A stretch of 64,000 nucleotides of DNA from assembly GCA_022565795.1 (NCBI GenBank), contig JAIUMA010000003.1, forward strand, positions 45,113 to 109,112, written 5' to 3'. A program made the translations under genes and the position numbers. Of the stretch, positions 26,113-34,289 are shown one piece after another. The notes under the pieces are model-generated. The model worked only from the letters and a program-made list of their open reading frames with translations, had not been told where the DNA came from and searched no databases. This stretch comes from Balneolia bacterium. GTDB taxonomy: Bacteria; Bacteroidota; Rhodothermia; Balneolales; Cyclonatronaceae. Position 1 is the first letter of the stretch, and every line of letters starts with the position of its first letter.

Positions 26113-27561
26113 ATGGCGTCTGTTTACGCAATCATAGACGTAGCGAAAAATTTCAGGCCGAAGGCAGGTTTTGCTCTTAAAACCATGCTTTCGGCCTTTT
26201 TTTTGTATGATGAAATTCAGGTGCTTCGGGTTGAGGAAGCGAAATCTCTCGCAGAAGTTGAAGGGGCTATTCTCGTCTACTACGGACCGCAACAAAACTT
26301 CGGCCTTGTGAAGGCTGATGTGAGTATTGCACATGATGACAATGCGGTCTCATTTTTCGATAAAAAACATCCTTTCAGCCCGAAGAGGATATTTTTCACC
26401 GGAGCTGAAAAGACTCCTGTATTATTTGGCACCAAAAAAATTACAGACCATAAAAACGGCTATATATTCGCTGATCTGGTGGCATCAGCTTTCTACTTTC
26501 TAAGCGATTGGGATGCACTGACCATTCTTTCCAAAGATCAGCACGGAAGAACTCCCTATACTGAATCGCTTGCCGGGAAACTAGGACTCGCGGAGAGACC
26601 AATTGTAAATGAGTACTGTAATCTCATCAGAGATGTGACAGAATCCCGGAGAAGCATCACCCTATCACAAAAAAAGTTTGGTGATAGCACCTTCGCCGCT
26701 TGTATTACACACGATTTCGACCGAATCAAAAAAAAGTATAAAGGTACGGTTAAGCGTGAACTTTATGATCTTCCAATCAAAAATCCCCTGAACCAAGCTG
26801 CCGGAGAGCGATTTGGCAGAGCTAAGCAATCTTTGATAGATCTTCTGAGAAGTGAGGATGGTTACGAGCGCTCGATATTGGGCATGTTTGATTTTGAACG
26901 AAAGCTTGGAACTCGCCCAACGGTATTATTCAAATCTATTCTGCAAAAACATGAACGCGATGCGGCAGACTATCTGGATTATCCGTTCATGGAAACGATT
27001 ATTGGGAAAATCGATCAGCTGAACGGGGAATGCGGGCTTCATGCATCCTATATAGCAGGGTATGATGAGGCGCTGTTCTCTGATGAAAAAAAGAAGCTTG
27101 AGAAGAGATTAGGTAAATATGTGCTGTCTCACCGCTTTCACTACTTGCGGTTTAATCCTTCAACTATTGCAGGAATGCTCAGTAAAAATGGAATCAGGTA
27201 CGACAGCTCGGTGGGCTGGGCAGAGCAGTCAGGCTTCAGATCCGGATTCACCTATCCATACTATTTATTTGATCCCGAACGTAATACAACGAGTGATGTG
27301 CTCGAAATCCCGATGCAGATGATGGAAGTTCAATTATTCAATTATCAGGGATTAGACGCTTCAGAAGCTGTTGAGGCCGCCAAACGGCAGGCTGATATTG
27401 TGAAAAAATATGGCGGTGTTTTATGCTGGAATTTCCATCATCATGCGCTCGATCATATTGAGGTTAAAGGTGGTTCTGTTTTATTTGAACAATCTTTAAG
27501 CTATCTTCAAACCCTTAATCCCTCGTTTCTAACACTCGGAGCTGTACATGAAAATCTTTAG
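26113..27561 (+). CDS. Polysaccharide deacetylase-like protein with DUF7033-type N-terminus
   Basis: 482-residue protein. The N-terminal half (1-190) resembles the DUF7033 domain that precedes NodB-like domains in Bacteroidota. The C-terminal part has carbohydrate-esterase-4 signatures: THDFDR (metal aspartates), a histidine pair around HRFHYLRF, RYDSSVGW and WNFHHHALDH. No signal peptide is present. Members of the family are usually placed in surface polysaccharide or peptidoglycan modification, but no glycosyltransferase is next to it here, so the substrate is unknown. It overlaps the DUF4412-like gene by 14 bases. Confidence 0.82.
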   Translation: MASVYAIIDVAKNFRPKAGFALKTMLSAFFLYDEIQVLRVEEAKSLAEVEGAILVYYGPQQNFGLVKADVSIAHDDNAVSFFDKKHPFSPKRIFFTGAEKTPVLFGTKKITDHKNGYIFADLVASAFYFLSDWDALTILSKDQHGRTPYTESLAGKLGLAERPIVNEYCNLIRDVTESRRSITLSQKKFGDSTFAACITHDFDRIKKKYKGTVKRELYDLPIKNPLNQAAGERFGRAKQSLIDLLRSEDGYERSILGMFDFERKLGTRPTVLFKSILQKHERDAADYLDYPFMETIIGKIDQLNGECGLHASYIAGYDEALFSDEKKKLEKRLGKYVLSHRFHYLRFNPSTIAGMLSKNGIRYDSSVGWAEQSGFRSGFTYPYYLFDPERNTTSDVLEIPMQMMEVQLFNYQGLDASEAVEAAKRQADIVKKYGGVLCWNFHHHALDHIEVKGGSVLFEQSLSYLQTLNPSFLTLGAVHENL

Positions 27562-28297
27562 CTATACCTTCAAGGCGATGTTGCTTTCACTGGCCTTTTT
27601 ATCGGCTCCTGAAATAGCCGTTGCGCAGCATTTTGAAGGCGAAATCCGTATGCAGTTTCACTCACCGGATAACGGTGAAACTGAAACTCTTACCATGTTT
27701 GTGAAAGAAAACCGACTCACGCTGGCAGGGGATCTCAAAAATTACGCTGATTTTCCATTGCTTCGGGATGCATTAACCATTCGAGCCGATCGCAGCGATG
27801 TACTTATTCATTCAAGCGATCAGGTGGCCGTGGTGAATCTTCGCGATATAGAGATGTTAATCAGGCAGTTTATGCCGGCTAACGGCAATCAGCAGCCTGA
27901 GCTTGACTTGGATATCGAAGATCGTACGCTCATAAACGAAACGGGTGAACAGCGCACGATACTTGGCCACAACAGCCGCAAACTGATTGTTCAGGACGCT
28001 GAAAATGAAAATGCTGAAACCCACATCTGGGTTTCGGATCTGGGAATTAACTGGGAGCAGCTTTTAAGTCCGGTAATTTCACTCGGCCAGACGCTTGGCG
28101 GAAATCTCGATGTTTCATCGTGGGACTGGCCACTTAGCGAGACGCCTATGCTAATCGAGTACTTCGATTCTGGCGAGCTTCAGATGCGTGCCGAGATCAC
28201 CCACGTAACGCCGAGACCGCTATCGGCTGATGAAATTGATATACCCGAGGGTAAGCAGGCTATTTCCCTGTTTCAGCTAATGATGCAGCAAAACTAA
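27548..28297 (+). CDS. Exported DUF4412-like protein
   Basis: 249-residue secreted or periplasmic protein. A clear signal peptide (MLLSLAFLSAPEIAVAQ) is followed by HFEGEIRMQFHSPDNGE, the start of a beta-rich domain resembling DUF4412 of Bacteroidota. No catalytic residues can be named and no cysteines occur. The lipocalin-like strand pattern suggests ligand binding, but this is a guess. It overlaps the deacetylase gene and is followed by the 5'-nucleotidase pair 15 bases later, so the four genes may share an mRNA. Confidence 0.72.
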   Translation: MKIFSYTFKAMLLSLAFLSAPEIAVAQHFEGEIRMQFHSPDNGETETLTMFVKENRLTLAGDLKNYADFPLLRDALTIRADRSDVLIHSSDQVAVVNLRDIEMLIRQFMPANGNQQPELDLDIEDRTLINETGEQRTILGHNSRKLIVQDAENENAETHIWVSDLGINWEQLLSPVISLGQTLGGNLDVSSWDWPLSETPMLIEYFDSGELQMRAEITHVTPRPLSADEIDIPEGKQAISLFQLMMQQN

Positions 28298-28312
28298 TCC
28301 TAAACCGTACTG

Positions 28313-29098
28313 ATGCTCAGTAACTTTTTACGTAATCAATCAGGCAGCAGACTGAAGCTGCTAATCATTGTTCTTTTTCTATCGGCTGCACCGGGCTGTG
28401 CCAGCCTGTTCGGAGGTGGTGAGAGTGATAATATCCATACGCTTGAAACATTCGATCCGGAATACGTTTTTGTAGACTCTTCAATTGAGCCGGATGCCGC
28501 TATCATCGCTTTTCTTGAAGAGTATGCCGTAGAGCTGAATCGTAAGATGAACCGTCGAATCACCATAAGTACCGGCGTTATTGAGCGCGGACAGCCTGAA
28601 AGCCCGTTGGGAAATCTTACGGCAGATATTGTGCGCAGCCATGCGGCCCGCACGCTGGGTAAAGAGGTGGATATCGCTCTGCTAAACAGAGGCGGACTTC
28701 GAATTCCAATTCCGCAGGGTGATGTGACCGTTGGTACCATGTACGAACTTATGCCATTCGAAAACTACATCACGCTTTTGCGTTTCAACGGGCGCCAAAT
28801 CCGCCAAATTGCTGAAGAGCTTGCCATAGAAGGGGGAGAGCCAATCAGCGGACTTCGTATGCGAATCGACGGCAACCGGGCAGTTGATTTGCTTGTAGGT
28901 GGAAACAGCATCAATCCGAACCGCGACTACTGGCTGGCAACAAACAACTGGATGGCAGACGGCGGCGGACCTATTCCTACGCTTTGGCAACCTCTTGAGC
29001 GTATTGATACAGGAATCCTGATCCGCGATGCTTTCATAGAGCATTTAAATACGCGCGAAACCATCGAACCTGAAACAGACGGCAGAATCAGAAGATAG
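28313..29098 (+). CDS. 5'-nucleotidase C-terminal domain lipoprotein
   Basis: 261-residue lipoprotein (lipobox SAAPGC, cysteine near residue 29). The mature part is a 5'-nucleotidase C-terminal (substrate-specificity) domain on its own: SPLGNLTADIVRSHA, IALLNRGGLRIPIPQGDVTVG, MYELMPFENYITLLRFNG. The metallophosphatase half is encoded by the next gene, two bases downstream, in reverse order to the fused UshA-type protein. Split pairs of this kind occur in Bacteroidota. Together they probably hydrolyse extracytoplasmic nucleotides. Confidence 0.9.
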   Translation: MLSNFLRNQSGSRLKLLIIVLFLSAAPGCASLFGGGESDNIHTLETFDPEYVFVDSSIEPDAAIIAFLEEYAVELNRKMNRRITISTGVIERGQPESPLGNLTADIVRSHAARTLGKEVDIALLNRGGLRIPIPQGDVTVGTMYELMPFENYITLLRFNGRQIRQIAEELAIEGGEPISGLRMRIDGNRAVDLLVGGNSINPNRDYWLATNNWMADGGGPIPTLWQPLERIDTGILIRDAFIEHLNTRETIEPETDGRIRR

Positions 29099-29100
29099 TT

Positions 29101-30048
29101 ATGATTAACAGAAAGACATTTCTCAAACAAGTTGCAGCAGCCGGCGCCGGTTTATCATTAATTGGCATGAAGCCTTTGGTTTCGTACGGACGCCCGTCGT
29201 CGTCGAAGGTTATCAGTATTATGCATACCAACGACACTCATGCCCGCATTGACCCGTTTCCGGCCGGATCAGGAACGTATGAAGGACTTGGAGGTGCAGC
29301 ACGAAGAGCTGCGCTTGTTAAGAAAATCCGTGAGGATAATCCGCATAACCTGCTGCTTGATGCCGGTGATACCTTTCAGGGTACACCGTACTTCAATTTT
29401 TATCACGGCGCTCTCGATTTCGAGCTGATGTCGATGATGGGGTATGATGCTTCAACGATCGGGAACCACGAGTTTGACAACAAAGTTGAAGGCTTCGTTG
29501 ATGTAGCGCCAAAGGCAAATTTCCCTTTTGTTAACTCCAACTATGATTTTCGCGGAGCTCCCGAAATGGGCGCGTTTATTGAGGAATTTATCATACGTTA
29601 TGTAGATGGCGTAAAAATCGGAATCTTTGGCCTGGGCATCAGCTTTGAAAGTCTGGTGCTGCCTGAGCTTCATGTTGGTGTGCGTTACATGAATGCTGAG
29701 CTCATTGCGCGTCAGCTTACAAGAAGGTTGCGCCAGGATCATAACTGTGATATGGTTATTTGTCTGAGTCACCTTGGTTATAAATATGAAACAGACCGCG
29801 TGAGTGATTACGTGATTGCCAATGAAGTAGACGGCATCGACCTGATTATTGGTGGCCATACGCACACCCTTCTGGATGAGCCCCACATTGTGGAAAAGTC
29901 CGGAAAAAATCCGACAATTATTTCTCAGGTTGGTCATGCGGGCGTAGTGCTTGGGCGGTTAAATTTTGAGTTCGATCGCACAAACCGCATCAGGCGCGTT
30001 TTTGTAGCCAACCAAAGCATTGATCCGGAAATCGACAAACTGGTATAG
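29101..30048 (+). CDS. 5'-nucleotidase N-terminal metallophosphatase (Tat-like signal)
   Basis: 315-residue metallophosphoesterase with the family's metal motifs: MHTNDTHARID (D and H), DAGDTFQGTPYF (D), GNHEFD (N-H), and the later CLSHLGY and GGHTHTLLDEP histidines. The N-terminus N-R-K-T-F-L-K-Q plus the alanine-rich hydrophobic run looks like a twin-arginine signal with RK instead of RR. If so, it folds with its metals before export. It ends where a fused nucleotidase would continue into the C-terminal domain carried by the upstream gene. Confidence 0.92.
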   Translation: MINRKTFLKQVAAAGAGLSLIGMKPLVSYGRPSSSKVISIMHTNDTHARIDPFPAGSGTYEGLGGAARRAALVKKIREDNPHNLLLDAGDTFQGTPYFNFYHGALDFELMSMMGYDASTIGNHEFDNKVEGFVDVAPKANFPFVNSNYDFRGAPEMGAFIEEFIIRYVDGVKIGIFGLGISFESLVLPELHVGVRYMNAELIARQLTRRLRQDHNCDMVICLSHLGYKYETDRVSDYVIANEVDGIDLIIGGHTHTLLDEPHIVEKSGKNPTIISQVGHAGVVLGRLNFEFDRTNRIRRVFVANQSIDPEIDKLV

Positions 30049-30138
30049 TCTGACGGAACCGGAAGATGGCGCGGCTTGTTGGGGGACAAAGAGCTACGCT
30101 CACCGGCTAATTAAAACGATTACAGGATCATCAACCAC

Positions 30139-31293
30139 GTGGAATGCATTAACGTACTGCTGCTCGGATCAACGGGCTCGATAGGCACACAGACGCTTGA
30201 TATCATCAGGGCGAACCCAGGGAAATTCAGGGTAACAGGAATTACGGCTAATTCAAACGTTAAGCTGCTTGCTGAGCAGATCAAAGCGTTTAACCCGGAA
30301 TTTGCAATCATCGCTGATGAAAGCAAATTTTCAGAATTAAAAGGGTTGGTGTCGGGTACGGAAACAGAGCTTAGCTGTGGCTATGACGAAATAATTACCC
30401 GGTGCATTGATGCTCAATATGATGTGCTTCTGAATGCGCTGGTGGGTTTCGCAGGATTTGTTCCGACCGTTAAAGCGCTTCAATCCGGCAAAAAAGTTGC
30501 GCTTGCCAATAAAGAATCCCTTGTAGTTGGCGGTGAGCTTCTTAAGTCCTACACGGAAGACGGCATCAAAAATCTAATTCCGGTTGACTCCGAGCACAGC
30601 GCTATTCTTCAGTGCCTCATCGGCGAAGAGCATAATCCAATCGAGAAGCTTCTCATCACGGCAAGCGGCGGACCATTCCGAACAACGCCGATCGAAGAGA
30701 TGAAAAACATTACCGTCGAAAAAGCCCTGAAGCATCCGAACTGGTCGATGGGTGCAAAAATAACGATTGACTCAGCCACGATGATGAACAAAGGGCTGGA
30801 GATCATCGAGGCCTATTGGCTGTATAATCTACCCGTTGAGAATATTGAGGCCGTTATTCATCCGCAGAGCATCATTCATTCCATGGTTACCTTCAGAGAC
30901 GGGTCTACAAAGGCACAGATGGGATATCCGGATATGAAAGTACCGATTCAGTATGCGCTTACCTGGCCTGACAGAATTCCGCTTGATACTCCACGGATGG
31001 ACTTCAGTCAGTTGAGAGAGTTAACGTTTTCTGAGGTCGATTTCGGACGTTTTCCTTGTTTGAAGCTCGCTTTAGACTCAATTAGCGACGGTGGTTTTGC
31101 CCCGGCCGTATTGAATGCCGCCAATGAAATTGCTGTACATCGCTTTCTCAACAAAGATATTCCGTATATTCATATTCCTGTGATCGTTGAGAAATCGCTT
31201 GAGGCTGTACAATCATCAGACCAGATTACGGTAGCGTCACTTATGGATGCAGACTCCGAAACCCGATCATTTGCTTCATCACTGAAGCTTTGA
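30139..31293 (+). CDS. dxr: 1-deoxy-D-xylulose-5-phosphate reductoisomerase
   Basis: 384-residue NADPH enzyme that commits DXP to the MEP pathway of isoprenoid synthesis. Visible are the NADPH loop LLGSTGSIGTQTLDII, ALANKESLVVGG, the metal-binding IPVDSEHSAI, SGGPFRTTP and NWSMGAKITIDSATMMNKGLE. The start is GTG at 30139, just ahead of the nucleotide-binding loop. It is the first gene of a dxr-rseP-psd-pssA run and supplies IPP for the fni and prenyl synthase products at the start of the window. Confidence 0.96.
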   Translation: MECINVLLLGSTGSIGTQTLDIIRANPGKFRVTGITANSNVKLLAEQIKAFNPEFAIIADESKFSELKGLVSGTETELSCGYDEIITRCIDAQYDVLLNALVGFAGFVPTVKALQSGKKVALANKESLVVGGELLKSYTEDGIKNLIPVDSEHSAILQCLIGEEHNPIEKLLITASGGPFRTTPIEEMKNITVEKALKHPNWSMGAKITIDSATMMNKGLEIIEAYWLYNLPVENIEAVIHPQSIIHSMVTFRDGSTKAQMGYPDMKVPIQYALTWPDRIPLDTPRMDFSQLRELTFSEVDFGRFPCLKLALDSISDGGFAPAVLNAANEIAVHRFLNKDIPYIHIPVIVEKSLEAVQSSDQITVASLMDADSETRSFASSLKL

Positions 31294-31357
31294 TCTGAAA
31301 TATCTTATTAATCAGGCGCTTTTAGCGCAGAGTAACAATTTACTATAAAGCTATTAG

Positions 31358-32719
31358 ATGGAATTTCTTACAAGTTTAGGAAGTCTCGGAACGACGATTA
31401 TGCTGTTTGTCGCAGCTATCTTTATACTCGTTCTGGTACACGAACTGGGTCACTTTCTGGCGGCCAAACTCTTTGGCATGAGAGTCGATCAGTTTTCGAT
31501 TGGTTTCCCACCGCGGTTGTTTGGTAAAAAAGTTGGGGATACCGATTATTGCATTTCTGCGACCCCATTGGGAGGATACGTTAAAATCGCAGGTATGGTC
31601 GATGAGACCAACGATGGTCGTTTTCTTGCCGAAGAGCCAAAACCCTGGGAATTCAGATCAAAACCGGTTTGGCAGAGATTAATTGTGATGGTCGCCGGGG
31701 TCGTATTTAATATCTTGCTGGCTGCTGTTGTGTTTGGTATGCTGCTTTTCTACTACGGAAAAGAGATGATTCCTGCCGACAACGTAGGTTCTATGTATAT
31801 TCCGGAAACCTCCGTTGCCCACGAAATCGGTTTCGAAACGGGCGATGAGCTTCTGCTCATTAACGGTAACCGCCCGGAAATGTACCAAAGTGGCAATATG
31901 ATTCCCATTGGTGACCTCACCAGAAGCAATCTTACCTTTACCGTACTTCGTGACGGTGATCAGCACGTAATCAACGCACCTTCGAACTTTCTGGACTACC
32001 TTAACAGAAATCCTGAGTTTCTTTTTGTAACGTTTGCGATTCCAAGCGAGGTGTCTCAAGTAGTGAGCGGCTCACCAGCTGAAGAGGCTGGTTTGCTTCC
32101 AGGAGACAAAATTGTTGAAATCGATGGGGAAGAGGTTGGCTTCTTCATTCAGATGTCTGAAAAAATCCGGGCTTCAGAAGGAGCCCTTTCGGTTGTAGTC
32201 CTGCGTGATGGCGAGCGAATCCAAAAGCAGATTACTCCCAACCCTGACACCAGACAAATCGGTGTGGGAATGATTGACCCGGTGAGCTATTTCGGCGTGA
32301 TTTACGAGCGTCAGGGTCTGATATCATCCCTCGGCGGTGGTTTCGTTGAGACCTGGGACACAACGCGAGGTATGCTCGGAGCTTTTGGTATGATGTTCCG
32401 CGGCACCATTTCATTCAGGGATAATCTTGGAGGCCCGGTTGCAATTGCCTCAGTTACCAGGGAAGCTACCGATAGCGGCGGAACACGCGGATTCTGGTAT
32501 CTGGTGGCATTCCTTAGTATCTCACTTGCTATTGTGAACATGCTGCCAATTCCCGTGCTTGATGGCGGCCATGTTGTCTTTTTGCTTTATGAAGCCATCA
32601 CCCGAAGAGAACCTACCGTTAAGGTAAGAATGGCGCTCCAGCAGATTGGTTTAATTTTTATCATTGGTCTGTTTATCTTCGTAACGTTCAACGACATTAT
32701 GCGTCATATCGTCAACTAA
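31358..32719 (+). CDS. rseP: Site-2 protease RseP
   Basis: 453-residue intramembrane zinc protease. The active site is HELGH at the first transmembrane segment (LVHELGHFLAAK), with the second motif PIPVLDGGHVVF near the C-terminus. At least one PDZ domain is clear (about 225-300, SPAEEAGLLPGDKIVEIDG), preceded by a degenerate first one (about 120-200). Four membrane segments fit the family. It cleaves anti-sigma factors or signal remnants. It stands 64 bases after dxr and 9 bases before psd. Confidence 0.94.
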   Translation: MEFLTSLGSLGTTIMLFVAAIFILVLVHELGHFLAAKLFGMRVDQFSIGFPPRLFGKKVGDTDYCISATPLGGYVKIAGMVDETNDGRFLAEEPKPWEFRSKPVWQRLIVMVAGVVFNILLAAVVFGMLLFYYGKEMIPADNVGSMYIPETSVAHEIGFETGDELLLINGNRPEMYQSGNMIPIGDLTRSNLTFTVLRDGDQHVINAPSNFLDYLNRNPEFLFVTFAIPSEVSQVVSGSPAEEAGLLPGDKIVEIDGEEVGFFIQMSEKIRASEGALSVVVLRDGERIQKQITPNPDTRQIGVGMIDPVSYFGVIYERQGLISSLGGGFVETWDTTRGMLGAFGMMFRGTISFRDNLGGPVAIASVTREATDSGGTRGFWYLVAFLSISLAIVNMLPIPVLDGGHVVFLLYEAITRREPTVKVRMALQQIGLIFIIGLFIFVTFNDIMRHIVN

Positions 32720-32728
32720 AAACTGTTT

Positions 32729-33379
32729 ATGTTCGCTAAAGAAGGCTACACTGTAATAACGTATTCTTTCATAATTGGGCTGGTTTTTGCTGTAGCCGGT
32801 TTTTTTATTGGATCATTTTGGGCGTATTTATTATATGCGCTGGCTCTTTTTACTATTGGATTTACGCTCTATTTCTTTCGTGATCCCGAGCGTACACCAC
32901 CCGCAGAATCAGATAAGCTGCTTATTGCCCCGGCAGACGGGAAGGTGATTTTGCTCAATAAAGGAATCCAACATGACTTTTTCGACGGGCCGTGTACTCA
33001 AATCAGTATTTTCCTGTCACCGCTTGATGTGCACGTCAACCGTGTTCCGGCCAGTGGGACCATTGTGCAGGCAGACTATTTTCCGGGTGAGTATTTGGTG
33101 GCCTGGCACGAAAAGGCTTCAGAGCTTAATGAGCGGTCTGAATTTGGTATGATTCATCCCGGTGGAACAAAAATATTTTTCAGACAGATTACCGGATACA
33201 TCGCACGGCGAATCGTTTTTGATATAAAAGAGGGTGATGAAGTCCGTGCAGGCGATAAATTTGGGATGATGAAATTCGGCTCCAGAATGGACATCCTTAT
33301 CCCGGACGAAATCGAGCTGAACGTGAAGCCGGGAGACCGAACCGTTGCGGGCGAATCCATAATGGGAGTGCTTAAGTAG
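32729..33379 (+). CDS. psd: Phosphatidylserine decarboxylase
   Basis: 216-residue short-type (PSD-A) pyruvoyl-dependent decarboxylase that makes phosphatidylethanolamine. Two N-terminal membrane segments (11-48) precede the domain. The self-cleavage serine is predicted as S185 in MKFGSRMDIL, which replaces the LGST of longer PSDs. DVHVNRVPASG and DYFPGEYLVAWHEKAS are also typical. The protein should process into a beta chain and a small pyruvoyl alpha chain of about 32 residues. It overlaps pssA by one base. Confidence 0.93.
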   Translation: MFAKEGYTVITYSFIIGLVFAVAGFFIGSFWAYLLYALALFTIGFTLYFFRDPERTPPAESDKLLIAPADGKVILLNKGIQHDFFDGPCTQISIFLSPLDVHVNRVPASGTIVQADYFPGEYLVAWHEKASELNERSEFGMIHPGGTKIFFRQITGYIARRIVFDIKEGDEVRAGDKFGMMKFGSRMDILIPDEIELNVKPGDRTVAGESIMGVLK

Positions 33380-34236
33380 TGATTGGTAAAGGCGTAAAAT
33401 CGAACATACCGAGAAACAAAATACGCGGGAGGGGCAAGGAGTTTCGCCAGAAGGCGAATCAACGCTTTAAAGAGCGCATCAAAAAGCCCATACCACGTTC
33501 GGTATATCCGAGCTTTTTTACGCTGATGAACCTTTTTTCCGGCTTTCTGGCCATCATAATGATTTATGAAGGAAAGCTGATCAACGGTGCCTGGCTCATC
33601 GTTCTTGCGGCCTTTTTTGATGCTCTCGACGGCTTTATGGCACGTCTTACAAACGGTGACAGCGACTTTGGTATTGAGCTTGATTCTATCAGCGACGTCG
33701 TGTCATTTGGAGCGGCGCCTGGATTTCTTATCTACGCATTTGCCTTTTCAGATTCAACGAACATGGCGCTGCCCATAATTGCGGCGTTGCCTGTGCTTTG
33801 TGGCGCTATTCGACTAGCCCGATTCAATGTGAATGCTAAAATTGAGCCTTCATCCTATTTCATAGGACTGCCCATTCCGGCGCAGGCGATGATTCTTGTT
33901 GCTTTTTTTCTCACCTTCCAGGGGAGTCCGGAGCTTTTTGAGGGATTCAAACACGGTGTAAACTCCGTTATCATTACCATCATCATTGTACTTTCGCTGC
34001 TGATGGTAAGCACGGTGCCCTTCGATAAAGTGCCCCGGTTCAATAAAGAGTATATGAGGCAAAACAGAGGGCTGGTATTCCTCTTTATCGTATATGCGCT
34101 TACGATTCTCGTGCTCCAGGAATACGGCCTCATTATTGTGTTCACCATCTTTATTCTGCGCGGACTTATCGTTTTTGCAATCCGTTTCTGGAATGATTTG
34201 ATGGGAGATGACGAGCTTCCGTCAGAAGCAGGCTGA
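33379..34236 (+). CDS. pssA: CDP-diacylglycerol-serine O-phosphatidyltransferase
   Basis: 285-residue multi-pass membrane enzyme that makes phosphatidylserine, the substrate of the preceding psd product. The CDP-alcohol phosphotransferase signature is complete: DG-x2-AR-x8-G-x3-D-x3-D in the region starting DGFMARLTNGD. The GTG start at 33379 overlaps the psd stop (TAGTG). The first 40 residues are basic and extra-membrane. Several hydrophobic helices follow. The gene ends 53 bases before the convergent VWA gene. Confidence 0.93.
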   Translation: MIGKGVKSNIPRNKIRGRGKEFRQKANQRFKERIKKPIPRSVYPSFFTLMNLFSGFLAIIMIYEGKLINGAWLIVLAAFFDALDGFMARLTNGDSDFGIELDSISDVVSFGAAPGFLIYAFAFSDSTNMALPIIAALPVLCGAIRLARFNVNAKIEPSSYFIGLPIPAQAMILVAFFLTFQGSPELFEGFKHGVNSVIITIIIVLSLLMVSTVPFDKVPRFNKEYMRQNRGLVFLFIVYALTILVLQEYGLIIVFTIFILRGLIVFAIRFWNDLMGDDELPSEAG

Positions 34237-34289
34237 TGAATTAGCAAGGGAGTAGAGAAGCACGAAGCAGTTTTGTTGGCGTCGCCTGA

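Noticed and set aside
25339..26334. A 331-codon open frame on the minus strand across mnmA
   Set aside because: mnmA has all its catalytic motifs on the plus strand. The antisense frame has no recognisable domain and is a by-product of codon bias.
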